From Bradyrhizobium sp. in8p8 (GTDB taxonomy: Bacteria > Pseudomonadota > Alphaproteobacteria > Rhizobiales > Xanthobacteraceae), in contig NZ_KE384580.1 in the NCBI RefSeq assembly GCF_000426845.1, forward strand, positions 53,008 through 117,007: 64,000 bases of DNA, in the 5' to 3' direction. The notes beneath the pieces are model-generated. The model saw only the letters and a list, made by a program, of their open reading frames with translations. It did not search any database and was not told where the DNA came from. Shown here one piece after another: positions 17,249 to 26,643 of this stretch. Within the stretch, counting starts at the first letter, position 1. The number at the start of each line of letters is the position of its first letter. The position numbers and the translations under genes are program-made.

Positions 17249-17934
17249 CGGCGATCTCCTTTTGAGGGTTGGGGTGCAAGCGCTCCACGGCGCTGCAACC
17301 CTGCCCGTCGGCGAGACCGGGGTAGCGAGAGCAAGGGCGGCCGGGGCGGAGGGGGATCACCCGGCCTGCACAAGCGGATGTCGGACCTGGAGTCCGTCGA
17401 AGAGTGGGCCGCGCGGAAGGTCGGGGAGACCGCCTCGGCCGGTCCCGGCGCCGCCGGGGCTTCACCCTTGCCCGCGCGAGGGCGGAGCCCTTAGCTCCCA
17501 AAAACAGATAGGGCGTCTGCGCCGCAGCGAAGGCCCGTTGGCAGTCGTGAGGCCGGTCAAAGAGAGGGGCAGCATCGCGCCGCCTGCGGCGGGACCCGGG
17601 ACCGAGTGTCCCCGGCGAACGGCTCGATACTCTCCGCGAAATCTTCCTGGTTTTGTTACCCCGCAACAGTGACGCAGACTTCTGCCTGGGTTTTGGCATT
17701 TTGGCATTTTGACATGTCGGCTCAAGGATGAGCGTGCCGAGATTTCGCGCGGCGCGCTTTGACCCGGTCTGATACTGCGAATTCGTTCGCACCATCGTTG
17801 ATGTTGAGCTTGAGGCGATGCTCGCGCGATATTTGCGCTCGCTGTCGTAAATCGCATCAACGACGAGACCATCGATTGACATCGGGTCGATTGCCATTAC
17901 CTCTGGAGCAGGCAGTCATATAACGAGCGACATC
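17249..17934. other. Divergent intergenic region with GC-rich leader and TTTTGGCA box
   Basis: No convincing gene is seen. The left part (17249-17640) is a very GC-rich leader of the ParB-like gene with several stem-forming stretches. The right part contains a tandem TTTTGGCA box (17691-17716) and lower GC sequence, and is the likely promoter region for the rightward gene at 17935. Confidence 0.5.
17691..17716 (+). promoter_or_regulatory. Tandem TTTTGGCA repeat box
   Basis: Three 9-bp-spaced units (TTTTGGCATTTTGGCA then TTTTGACATG) match the box at 1793-1817 with the GAC-containing unit at the other end. It lies between the divergent ParB-like gene and the first gene of the transfer module, which fits an operator. 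Confidence 0.5.
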
Positions 17935-18393
17935 ATGCGCCGCGAGCTACAACATCTGGTCAAGAACTGGTCGTTTGATATTCCGTTTGAACGATCGGTA
18001 CGCGCGCACTATCTGACGCTACAGCGGCTGGCAACTTCAGGATTGACATGGGCAACGATCGCCAACGCGCTGACCCAGGCAGGCGCACGACATAAGAGCG
18101 GCCAACCGATCTCCGCGCGGCAGATGAACTCGGTATTTCTGCGCGTAAGAAACGCTCAACTGAAGAATTCTGCCAACGCGGCGTCTCTCGGCTTCGCGCC
18201 TCATGTGCGGGCGCGCGAGGAAGAGATCGGACGGCTACCGCGCCCGACGCAAGCGAAATCCGATGACAAGGGTGCGGCGATATCTCCTGGAGCCGTGGCG
18301 ATGCCGGCGCCGCGCCTATTGACCGGACTGACACAACGATTGACTGAGGCTCGCAGACTGAGCGAGGCGACCCGTACAGAATATGACGACTAA
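17935..18393 (+). CDS. Hypothetical protein, first gene of transfer module
   Basis: I do not recognise this 152-residue protein. Its middle (LQRLATSGLTWATIANALTQAGARHKSGQPISARQMNSV, written here as one stretch covering residues about 29-66) looks like a helix-turn-helix: helix, turn at AGARHKSGQP, then a recognition helix before FLRVRNAQ. The C-terminus is basic and disordered. The gene stands at the start of a rightward series leading to a ParA-like ATPase and a coupling protein, so a DNA-binding accessory role in transfer is possible. Confidence 0.55.
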   Translation: MRRELQHLVKNWSFDIPFERSVRAHYLTLQRLATSGLTWATIANALTQAGARHKSGQPISARQMNSVFLRVRNAQLKNSANAASLGFAPHVRAREEEIGRLPRPTQAKSDDKGAAISPGAVAMPAPRLLTGLTQRLTEARRLSEATRTEYDD

Positions 18394-18473
18394 GCTCGGT
18401 CGATCGAGAACCGCAGAGCCAGCCAATCGAAACGATACTGTCGCCTGGCGCCGACACTTGAGTACGAAGACCC

Positions 18474-19007
18474 ATGACTGACTTTGAAATTCTTCTCCTC
18501 ATCAACGCGAGCGAAAGGGCGACAGAGGCCGTGTCCGCCTTTGCGGACGCATTCAGAGCGGAGCTGACGGAAAATGGCTACCGTCCTCGTAATGAGATCG
18601 ATGAGGTCGTAGCGAGCTTGGGACCGCTGATCGCATTCTATCTGGCGAACGCAATTGCCTGGGGCGCGGATCGCTCGGGTCACGTCAGACATAAGCGATC
18701 CCCCGATGACGATGCGCATCCGCCTTCTCAAGTCGATGGGAGAGTGGTTACTGAGCTGCAATTCCTGTCAGACTTCATGTCCAAGCTGCCGGATAAGTCT
18801 CGGGTTAAGGGACGAACAAGCATATCGCTATATGCGATCCGCGAACTCCAGAAAGGCGCGGTGCTTGGATCCGGGGTGGCGTCGCACGCGCGACAAATTG
18901 ACATCGCTAAACAAACGGCCGCGGCCGAAACTCCTCTCGGCTTGGGCGGCTCCAATATGGGCCAGCGAGCGAAGGAACGGTATTCGGCTTTGTCGACCCC
19001 GGAATGA
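18474..19007 (+). CDS. Hypothetical protein
   Basis: This 177-residue protein has no family I can name. The first 60 residues form amphipathic helices (ILLLINASERATEAVSAF, GPLIAFYLANAIAWG) and the remainder is polar with a basic patch (KLPDKSRVKGR). No signal peptide or clear transmembrane segment is present. Its stop overlaps the next start (ATGA at 19004), so the two proteins are probably produced together. The base composition of this gene and the next is less GC-rich than the operon upstream. Confidence 0.5.
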   Translation: MTDFEILLLINASERATEAVSAFADAFRAELTENGYRPRNEIDEVVASLGPLIAFYLANAIAWGADRSGHVRHKRSPDDDAHPPSQVDGRVVTELQFLSDFMSKLPDKSRVKGRTSISLYAIRELQKGAVLGSGVASHARQIDIAKQTAAAETPLGLGGSNMGQRAKERYSALSTPE

Positions 19008-20140
19008 TCACCGACGACAATTCCAGTAACGCGCGTCTTGTCGATCGTCTCACGGCCCGCGCGGGCATGGTTGGTGAGACGTCGCTTCTTCGGATCGATC
19101 CCGTGACGTGGGAGCTCAGCCCGGCAGCTGTGGACATATTGGCTAATGCCAATCGGGCTCGCCGTGGGAAGCACGTCTGCTTGCGAGACGTTAAGCGCCG
19201 TCTTGACGACGATGGACGGCGGAACCTCGCTTTTTGCGCTAGCCAGGCGACGCAGTTGCTTAAAATTGCACTTCACATGACGGAGCCGGGCGACGTCAAT
19301 CATTCCAACAAGACTATCGAGCAGTGGCTGCACGCACCACCACTGAACCGCTTCATCGTTGGAATATTCGAGCTTTTGACGCCTACTCTCGGCGTCCCGT
19401 TCGAGCAGATCAGGTTCGCTCGAAACATTCCACGATCCAAGGATGAAGTGTCGGAACGAGGAAATTTTGACCAGCTGACGAAGTCGGCATGGGACTTGGC
19501 AAGCGTCGGCTATGATTGCGCCAAGTCGATTATCATGGCGATCCCGGAGTTGCACGGCACCGATCTCGATATCGGTGCGGGGCTTATGGAAATCTCTGAA
19601 GGGGAGCAAAGAAAGGGCCGCAAAGATCGAAAAACGACCGGCCGTACAGAAACCACCGAAGAAATTCAATCCAGATTGGTGACCGGACGGGATATCCTGA
19701 TCGCAAAAATCTGGGCTCTGCGGCATGACATGCTGACCCTGCGAGGGTATGCGGTTTTTATGGATTGGTATAGCGCCGCTCTGATGGAACCGCTGCCTCC
19801 GCATCTGTGGAACGAATTTCTGCGCCAGATTTTCAATGAGATCCAGGATTGGTATCGCGAACTGGAAGCGCGGTACAGGGAAGGCATTCTTTACAAACGT
19901 GACATCAAACGCCATGCCGGCGGCATGCCACTTGACGTTCCGACGCTGGCGCCACTGGTGCAACGTCACACGCTTGAGATGATGGAATATCCACTCAATC
20001 GCGGCCATGGCGCGACCATGAATGAAGAAGTCATCCTCTCCTTGTTGGAATCGCTAAGCGCGAATCATCCAGACATCCGAGATATCTGGGAACACGTGAC
20101 AAAACGGGTCAAACCAATTCCGGCGATCAGGTCAGCATAA
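19004..20140 (+). CDS. Hypothetical protein, coupled to the preceding gene
   Basis: This 378-residue protein is unrecognised. It starts within the stop codon of the previous gene. It has a charged central linker (EGEQRKGRKDRKTTGR, about residue 205) between an N-terminal helical domain and a tryptophan-rich C-terminal domain (WNEFLRQIFNEIQDWYRELEARY). The last 60 residues are again helical. There is no membrane segment. Its position just before the ParA-like ATPase and the coupling protein suggests a part in plasmid transfer or its control; this rests on context only. Confidence 0.5.
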   Translation: MITDDNSSNARLVDRLTARAGMVGETSLLRIDPVTWELSPAAVDILANANRARRGKHVCLRDVKRRLDDDGRRNLAFCASQATQLLKIALHMTEPGDVNHSNKTIEQWLHAPPLNRFIVGIFELLTPTLGVPFEQIRFARNIPRSKDEVSERGNFDQLTKSAWDLASVGYDCAKSIIMAIPELHGTDLDIGAGLMEISEGEQRKGRKDRKTTGRTETTEEIQSRLVTGRDILIAKIWALRHDMLTLRGYAVFMDWYSAALMEPLPPHLWNEFLRQIFNEIQDWYRELEARYREGILYKRDIKRHAGGMPLDVPTLAPLVQRHTLEMMEYPLNRGHGATMNEEVILSLLESLSANHPDIRDIWEHVTKRVKPIPAIRSA

Positions 20141-20178
20141 TATTTTGATTGGTGTTCGATTTTTTCAGTTGTGCTGAC

Positions 20179-20204
20179 CTTATCTCGGGATGTTGGCCGG
20201 TAAG
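20179..20204 (+). promoter_or_regulatory. CTTATCTCGGG motif, copy 3
   Basis: This copy reads CTTATCTCGGGATGTTGGCC followed by GGTAAGG. It lies 60 bases upstream of the ParA-like gene start and just ahead of a strong hairpin. The preceding 40 bases are AT-rich (TAATATTTTGATTGG), so a promoter is plausible here. Confidence 0.55.
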
Positions 20205-20222
20205 GCCTTCAGCAACTGTCGT

Positions 20223-20259
20223 TTGCTCCTGATGCGCCATTTCGGCGTATCAGGAGCAA
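20223..20259 (+). promoter_or_regulatory. Hairpin that sequesters the ribosome binding site
   Basis: A 14-bp stem pairs TTGCTCCTGATGCG (20223-20236) with CGTATCAGGAGCAA (20246-20259), with one G-U pair and a 9-base loop. The 3' arm contains the AGGAG ribosome binding site of the gene starting at 20263, so the folded mRNA would hide it. This would make translation dependent on a helper protein, an antisense RNA or temperature. Confidence 0.6.
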
Positions 20260-20262
20260 GCA

Positions 20263-21162
20263 ATGACGAGTAAACCCCCGTCCACCCCTCAGCTCGAATC
20301 TCGTGCGGAAAAGAAGGTCATTACCGCACATAAGGAAGCGCTGAAGGGTACGGCCGCAACCATAATCTACACGATGGGGCCGAAGGGCGGCGTCGGCAAA
20401 AGCCTGACCGGGCGCCTGATCGTCGACGGCGTCATCGCTGCCCAGCGGGATGTTCGTATCGCCCAGATCGACCGGGCTCCGACCCTGCCGCAGCTCTATC
20501 CAGACAAGACGATCACGATCGAGGCGCCCGGCGCCGAAGAGATGCGAAGCGATCTTCTCGCCTCAATGCGCGTGTTCGAGCCGCTCGAGGAAATGGTTCA
20601 ATCGATTGCCAAGTCTGAGACCATCGGTGTGATCGATGTCGGCGCCGGACAGAACCAGCGCGCTTTCCTCAATTTCGTGGCCCGCGCCAGGTTCGACCGA
20701 TTTCTTGTCGATCAGGGTATCCGTCCGATCGTGCTGGTCTTGATGACGGCAGATCCCAGCGCAATTTCGCAGAGCGCTAACCTGATGGAAGAGCTTCAGC
20801 TTGTGCATCCGGACGCCGAGATCGTGCCGGTTTTCAACTTGCGCGACGGAGGATTCAAATTCTTGGCGGGTACGCCAGCTCACAAGATTTACAACGACAA
20901 GATCGTGCCGCTGTTGAAAGACCGCCGCCGCGTCACGCTACCCGCAATTGCCGCGGGCGCCTGGCCGCTGTTCGAGTCCGCTGGGATGACTTTTACCGAA
21001 GCGGTCATGGCGGATGAAGCGACACTGATTGCTAAATTGGGTATGTCCCGGCTGATGGTCACCGCGCTGCAGGGCTACGTCAGCGAATTTGTCTCTGTCG
21101 TGTGGCCGCGCCTCGGCGCCATTGCTGGCTTCTCTGTGGGGGCGTTCGATGCCGGTCGCTAA
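20263..21162 (+). CDS. ParA/MinD-type ATPase of the transfer module
   Basis: This 299-residue P-loop ATPase has a deviant Walker A motif, MGPKGGVGKS (Lys46), typical of the ParA/MinD/TraL superfamily. A Walker B-like stretch, TIGVIDVGAGQNQ, lies near residue 125. It has no cognate ParB gene and is followed directly by a membrane protein and a type IV coupling protein. It therefore more likely resembles TraL-type ATPases of conjugation modules than a partition ATPase. Translation appears to be controlled by the hairpin covering its ribosome binding site. The C-terminus overlaps the next gene by 14 bases. Confidence 0.75.
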   Translation: MTSKPPSTPQLESRAEKKVITAHKEALKGTAATIIYTMGPKGGVGKSLTGRLIVDGVIAAQRDVRIAQIDRAPTLPQLYPDKTITIEAPGAEEMRSDLLASMRVFEPLEEMVQSIAKSETIGVIDVGAGQNQRAFLNFVARARFDRFLVDQGIRPIVLVLMTADPSAISQSANLMEELQLVHPDAEIVPVFNLRDGGFKFLAGTPAHKIYNDKIVPLLKDRRRVTLPAIAAGAWPLFESAGMTFTEAVMADEATLIAKLGMSRLMVTALQGYVSEFVSVVWPRLGAIAGFSVGAFDAGR

Positions 21163-21751
21163 TGGAATGTTTCCGAGCGAACTCGTCAGTCGCCTGAATG
21201 AAAACATCGGGCGCGGCAGAGCCGCGCGCGATGTTCTCGGTCAAAAACTTGCGGAAATGCCACCGCGCGACATTGCCAAGCTTCCGCGTGCGGTGCTGAC
21301 CCGCATTGGTCCTGCCGGAATCGCGACTATGGCTCGGGTAGCGGCGGGAACCGACGACGCGTTGCCGGCAGCAATACCAGCCCCGATTCGGATCCAATCG
21401 CAGGATCGGCCGGCCGACGGGCCGCCACCGCTCTGGCTTGTCTGCTGTGCTGCTTCGTTGATTGTCATCGCGGTCACGATCTTCGCAGGAATATTGGATC
21501 GGCCATTGCGATGGGCAATTGCAAGCTCAGGATACCTGAGCGCCGACGACGTCGGTCTCTGCAACCGGCTCGATCGCTGGACCGAAGATTGCAATTTCCC
21601 GGTGACAGCTCAAGGCCTCAGCCCCGACGATATCGCGGTGCATCTCGGACGCGCCCAAAGTTCGTTCAGCATTTCCCCCACGACTTTGCACACCGACGGG
21701 TCCCTGCCCATCGGTACCATCGTTGACGTCCACCGCAATCGCGAAAGGTAG
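21149..21751 (+). CDS. Single-pass membrane protein of the transfer module
   Basis: This 200-residue protein starts at ATG 21149 inside the end of the ATPase gene; the longer in-frame start at 21089 would give an arginine- and cysteine-rich extension unlike the rest. Residues about 92-115 form one hydrophobic segment (LWLVCCAASLIVIAVTIF). A soluble N-terminal region precedes it and a cysteine-containing domain of about 85 residues follows, probably periplasmic. I cannot name a family. It lies between the ParA-like ATPase and the coupling protein and may anchor one of them to the membrane. Confidence 0.6.
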   Translation: MPVANGMFPSELVSRLNENIGRGRAARDVLGQKLAEMPPRDIAKLPRAVLTRIGPAGIATMARVAAGTDDALPAAIPAPIRIQSQDRPADGPPPLWLVCCAASLIVIAVTIFAGILDRPLRWAIASSGYLSADDVGLCNRLDRWTEDCNFPVTAQGLSPDDIAVHLGRAQSSFSISPTTLHTDGSLPIGTIVDVHRNRER

Positions 21752-21754
21752 ACT

Positions 21755-23515
21755 ATGTCGGAACCTACTCATCCACTCACGCCGGTGGCGTCCCGTTCCG
21801 GTGCCGTTCTGGCAGGACTTTCATTTGCTCTGCTCGCGGCCGCAACGGCTTTCCTCATCCTGTTCGCCATTGTGCCCGCATTCTATTGGTCTACTCGCGA
21901 TCAAGTTGAGTTGCCGTTCGACCTGGCGGCCATGCTGCGGTTGATCGTGATGTCCCACCATGCCGCCGCTCCTGTCCTGGTCTTGAGCGGCGAGGCAAGC
22001 GAGAGGTTGCGCGAACTGGCCACCTACGTCGCCGGTTGCTTGAATTACCCAATTGCATTTGGAAAGGCATTTTGGCGATTGCTGACCAGCATCGACATGG
22101 CGATCCAGCTCCCGCTTCGCGCGATCGGTACGGTTTTGGCGGGATGGGTCGTAGCCGTTCCAATTTATCGGCAGGTGCTTTCGCGAACCCCGAAACTGAG
22201 AAGTGCGCGTTGGATCGACGGGCCGCAGACGCTGTGGTTCGGCGCAGCGGTCGGCGCAGCGCGAAGCCGTCTGGCAGCATTGATTGCCCAGTTTCCGGAT
22301 GGGGTCGAACTCGCGCCCGGTCTGCGGCTTCCCAGGCTGGCCGAACAGGAGTCGGCCTTTGCCGTCGGTCTACCGGGATCAGGAAAGACAGTGGTTGTTG
22401 AGGGTGTCGCGCGCCAAGCCATCATGCGCGGCGATCATGTTCTTCTTCTCGACGTGAAAGGCGCCCTTCACAAACGGATTACGGCTTTTGTCGACCGGAG
22501 ACAAAGCGCCGCAATTGGTATTGGACGGGCTTCGTCCGTTTGGGCGATCGGCCGAGACGTCCGCTCGCCCGAAGCTGCCAGCCGCGTCGCCGCGATCATG
22601 ATACCGGAATCTCGCGATCCGGTTTGGTCGGCGGCGTCCCGTTTGGTTCTGAAGGGGCTGCTCTCGAAACTGATTAGAGAGCATCGACGAAATTGGGGGT
22701 GGCGAGAGCTGCAAACCGCTATCTCGAAGCCCGTCGAAGAGATCGCCAACGATCTGCGACCGACAATGCGACAGGTCGCAGAAATGTTGCGCGGCAAGGG
22801 TGACGACCCCACCACCATGAGCCTTTCGGTGGTCTTCAATATGATCGCTCATGTCGCCGAAATCGTCGATACCTGCGCGTCCATGGAGGCAGACGGACGT
22901 CCGCGTATCTCGCTCCTGGATTGGGCGCGGAAGCGATCACGCCAGCGCATCATCGTGTTGCGGCATGACTTGTCCAACAGGGACAACTCCGAGCTGCTGT
23001 TGAGCCTGATGTTCCGGGTGCTAGCGAGCGAGCTCCTTGCTCCTGACATGGCCGACGATGTCGACCATGGCGTCTGGATCATCGCGGACGAACTTCCTCG
23101 CTTTCGGAGAGCGATGAAGGACATCATGGAGCTTGCATCCTTGGGGAGATCTCGCGGGATCCGCGTAGTCGCAACTGCACAGAGTCTCGCACAGATCGAG
23201 GAGGCCTCAACAAAGGCTGCGGCAGAAGCTCTGACGGAAAACTTCGCGACCATCGTCGTTTGCAAAGCAAGGTCTGGCAAAAGCGCAACCGAACTCTCCG
23301 AAACCTTGATGGGTATCACTACCGTCGGGATTGACCCGCCCGGCGAAGGTGACACCGAGTTGCACGACGTGCCAGCCTTGTCCGCCCACGAGATGTCTAC
23401 CTGTCTGGGGCTGACGGTCGACTGGAGAGGGCGGAAGTCGATCCGCGCGTCGATCGTCGGGTTCGACAACGTCTACGTTGTTGAATGGCCGCTCGATACC
23501 TGGCAACGACTTTAG
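21755..23515 (+). CDS. Type IV coupling protein (TraD/VirD4-like)
   Basis: This 586-residue inner-membrane ATPase would link the relaxosome to the secretion channel. An N-terminal hydrophobic segment (residues 19-44) and a second one near 122-138 flank a periplasmic loop. The nucleotide site has Walker A GLPGSGKT at 205-212 and Walker B VWIIADELPRF near 443. SLGRSRGIRVVATAQSLAQIEE is the conserved region found in VirD4/TraD proteins. It begins four bases after the membrane-protein gene, ends at a strong intrinsic terminator, and is followed by the relaxase gene under its own motif copy. No mating-pair-formation genes accompany it in the window. Confidence 0.85.
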   Translation: MSEPTHPLTPVASRSGAVLAGLSFALLAAATAFLILFAIVPAFYWSTRDQVELPFDLAAMLRLIVMSHHAAAPVLVLSGEASERLRELATYVAGCLNYPIAFGKAFWRLLTSIDMAIQLPLRAIGTVLAGWVVAVPIYRQVLSRTPKLRSARWIDGPQTLWFGAAVGAARSRLAALIAQFPDGVELAPGLRLPRLAEQESAFAVGLPGSGKTVVVEGVARQAIMRGDHVLLLDVKGALHKRITAFVDRRQSAAIGIGRASSVWAIGRDVRSPEAASRVAAIMIPESRDPVWSAASRLVLKGLLSKLIREHRRNWGWRELQTAISKPVEEIANDLRPTMRQVAEMLRGKGDDPTTMSLSVVFNMIAHVAEIVDTCASMEADGRPRISLLDWARKRSRQRIIVLRHDLSNRDNSELLLSLMFRVLASELLAPDMADDVDHGVWIIADELPRFRRAMKDIMELASLGRSRGIRVVATAQSLAQIEEASTKAAAEALTENFATIVVCKARSGKSATELSETLMGITTVGIDPPGEGDTELHDVPALSAHEMSTCLGLTVDWRGRKSIRASIVGFDNVYVVEWPLDTWQRL

Positions 23516-23546
23516 GTCCTCTTCATTGGACCATCGAGTGATATCG

Positions 23547-23584
23547 AAATGGCCGCCACCTCAGTGGCGGCCATTTATTTTTTT
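23547..23584 (+). terminator. Intrinsic terminator after the coupling protein gene
   Basis: A perfect 13-bp stem (AAATGGCCGCCAC with GTGGCGGCCATTT) and 4-base loop is followed by ATTTTTTT. This is a textbook Rho-independent terminator 30 bases after the coupling protein stop codon. Confidence 0.9.
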
Positions 23585-23603
23585 CAATCCGGGGACTCCT
23601 GAG

Positions 23604-23629
23604 CTTATCTCGGGGAGATGCCCGGTAGA
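23604..23629 (+). promoter_or_regulatory. CTTATCTCGGG motif, copy 4
   Basis: This copy reads CTTATCTCGGGGAGATGCCC followed by GGTAGA. It lies between the terminator and the relaxase gene. The possible ATG at 23618 falls inside the motif, so it is probably not the real relaxase start. Confidence 0.5.
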
Positions 23630-23647
23630 CCCCTCTCTCGGGCGCGC

Positions 23648-26441
23648 ATGCTCGCTTGCATCATGCAGGTGAGCGAGATGGTCGCAACGGTAGCTGCCGG
23701 AACATCAGCCGAATACTACATCGCTTCGTCCGACTACTATATCGGCGGCAGCGAGCCCGCAGGTCGATGGGTAGCAGTCGGCGTCGAAATTGGCGTTGTC
23801 GTAGGGGCGATCGTCGAACGCGACCCGTTCGAACGGCTGCATGCGGCGCTTGATTTGACGGGCCGCCCGATGCTCTCAAGCCGGAGCGGGAAGAAACACG
23901 TCGGCGGATATGACATCACGTTTTCGGCGCCAAAGACGTGCTCGATTCTGTGGGCGCTTGCCGATCCGGAACTGCGGGCAAAAATCGAGGAGGCGCAGGC
24001 CAACGCTTTCGAAGTCGCCCTCAAGGCGATCGAGGCCAACGCTGCGTTCTGCCGGTTTGGCAAGGACGGTGTTCGTCGTCAGAAGGTCAAGCTGTCTGTC
24101 GCCGTGTTTCAGCACGGAGCCGCGCGTCCCGCACGGCATCGCGACGGCAAAACCTTCTCGGACTGTGCGCTTCATAGTCACGCGGTTACCTTCAACATCG
24201 CCCGCAAATACGACGAAAGTTCGGACCGTCGCGTCGACGATGAAGCGAATCAAACCGAGCAGAAGCGCCATGGAGCTCTGGATGGTAAAGCCATCTTCGC
24301 CTGGAAAATGGCAGCGGGAGCAGTCTACCACGCCCAGCTCTCCAAAAATTTTCAGAATCTTGGCTTCGCCGTCGGAGACATCGGCAAGAATGGAATCTGG
24401 GAAGTCGTCGGAATTGTTCCCCAGCTAAAATCCTATTTCTCGGCTCGTCGCGGTGAGATCGAGGAAGCACTCGACGCAGCCGGGACAGACAGCGCAAGTG
24501 CCCCCGCACTGGCCGCCGCAATTACCAAAGCGACCCGTGAGGCTAAACAGGAGCAACACCACGACCGCTTCGCATTCTGGCAGCAATGTGCCCGCGATAT
24601 CGGCTTTGATCGCAACGCCGTCATTGACTCTTGCTTTGCCGCGGGTCGCGAGCAGTGTGCATCGCTTGAGAATTCCGATCGTGAGCGATTGCTCCAAGGG
24701 CGTCTCGCGGCTCTGCCGGATCGGCTTACTGAGCATGACAGCACCTTCGAACGCCGGCATCTCTACGCCGCAGTAGCCACCGCCCTTGTCGGAACCGGCG
24801 AGGGCGCGGAACGCGTCGAAACGGAGGTTAATCGCCTGGTCGCGACGAAGGCGGTTGTTACCCTCGATCGCGACGTGTGGGGGCATCAGGTCTTTACCAC
24901 GCCGGAAATGCTGCGCATCGAGTCTGAAAATCGGCGAGATGGCAGCTCGGCTTTCCAAGAAATCGCCAATCGCGCCGCCCCCTACGATCGTCGCGAAGTT
25001 GATCCAGAAGTATGGGCTCAACGAGGAGCAGGCTGTTGCCGTGCGCGCGGCGACCAGCGGTGCCAGGATCACGATTCTTGAGGGCACCCCGGGCGCGGGA
25101 AAAACCACGGCTTTGGCAGCCATCACCGACGCCTGGACCGACGCCGAAGTCGGGTACCGCGTGATCGGCGCCTCCACGGCATGGAAGATTTCTCACGCTC
25201 TTCGCGATGAATTGGCGATCGATGCACGTGCAACAGACTCTTGGCTCGTGGGTGCCGAACATGGCGTTCCGTTTCTGGATAAGAACACCGTACTGATCGT
25301 CGACGAAGCCGGCCTGCTCTCCAGCCGGCAGATGCACAGCATTCTCTCGGCAGTAGAGGCCGCCGATGCCAAGGGTCTCAATCCGCATCTCGTCCTGGTT
25401 GGCGATCGCAACCAGCTACAGAGCGTCGGGGCCGGCCCTGGCTTGGCGCTCGCCGCAAATTTTTCATCGGTACAGTCAGTCACCAAGATTGTTCGACAAC
25501 GTGAGCAATGGGCGCGAGATGCCGTCACTGCCTTCGGGAGGGGGGACGCCGACGAAGCGCTGGAGGCCTTTGAGCGCCGAGGCCTCCTCCACGAGGCGCT
25601 TGGTCCCAAGGCCACGGTGCGCGCGATGGTCGACGCCTGGGAAGCTCATGAGAAAGCCGCGCCTGGCCGCTCTCTTCTCATAGCCAAAACGAACGCCGAG
25701 GTACGGGCGATTTCGGCAGAGATTCGCGCCCGGCTCCGCCAGCAGAACATAATTCGCGGCGAGGACGTGACACTGAAAGCCGTTACGTCGTCGAATTCAA
25801 CGGTATCACTGCCACTGACAGCCGGCGACCGAATTCGCTTCCTCACCCGCATTAAAGTCCGCGACCTTGAGACGATCAATGGCACCGAAGCAACCGTCGA
25901 GGCAATTGACGCTGCCAACGATGGACGCGTCGACATTGCAGTTCGCACTGATGCAGGCCGCTTCACATTCTCCACAGATGAGATTGCCGACGGCGAGGGT
26001 CGCGTCAAGCTCACACACGCTTACGCGACGACGATCTATGGCGCACAAGGCTGCACCACAGACCGTGCAATCGCATGGTTGTCGCCCGACATGGATCGTC
26101 ATTCGATTCTGGTTGCGTCGAGTCGGGCGCGCAACGCAACCGACCTTTTTTGCGATCGCAAATCGCTGGATGCCCGTATTAGGGCAGAGTTGCCTCTTTC
26201 GGAGCGGGGCAAAGCGAACGAAATCGGCGCGGTGGCGCGGCGAACCTACCTGGCAAGCCGACTTGCTCGCTGCGGCTTCAAGCGCTCGTCGCCGGACATC
26301 CTGGTAGACGCACAGACGCGTGGCGGCGAGCAGCAGCGCCGGGAGACGCATCGTTCGCCATCCGAATTGGCAACAACCGAGGTGGCCGGCGATCGCGATT
26401 GCAAACATCGCAAGAAGCGTGAGCTCGACCATGAGCTCTAG
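23648..26441 (+). pseudogene. TrwC/TraI-type MOBF relaxase-helicase, single-base frameshift
   Basis: The first frame (to about 24930) encodes a TrwC relaxase domain. It has an N-terminal tyrosine-rich segment (EYYIASSDYYIGG), SRSGKKHVGGYDITFSAPK and the histidine motif LHSHAVTFN, and it ends at TPEMLRIESE. The second frame continues from about 24928 with IGEMAARLSKK, then the helicase: Walker A GTPGAGKTTA, VLIVDEAGLLS, GDRNQLQSVG and a C-terminal TTIYGAQGCTTDR. The frames join if one A is removed from the run of four at 24927-24930. The start is uncertain (23648 or 23663). Intact, it would be ~930 residues, nicking oriT and unwinding the transferred strand. As given, the protein is split between relaxase and helicase. 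Confidence 0.85.
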
Positions 26442-26643
26442 CTGTCCTCCGTCAAAGCCCCGGCCCTCCGATCCGGAATTCTGGACCGTGGAGAACGAGT
26501 TGCCCGATCCGATTCCGGTCTCGAAGGCCGAGTTGGACGTGGTCGAGCGATATTTCAGCGACCTGCTCGACGCCGTCTTCGAACCCCAACCCCGAACGAT
26601 GCCGGCGGTAGCCACGGCATATCAAAAAGGAGACAAACGATGA
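26431..26643 (+). CDS. Small hypothetical protein
   Basis: This 70-residue frame begins inside the end of the relaxase gene and ends in ATGA shared with the next gene. The sequence is proline-rich at the start, with an acidic amphipathic helix (SKAELDVVERYFSDLLDAVF) at residues 30-49. No family is recognised. The tight overlaps on both sides support translation. Confidence 0.5.
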   Translation: MSSSCPPSKPRPSDPEFWTVENELPDPIPVSKAELDVVERYFSDLLDAVFEPQPRTMPAVATAYQKGDKR

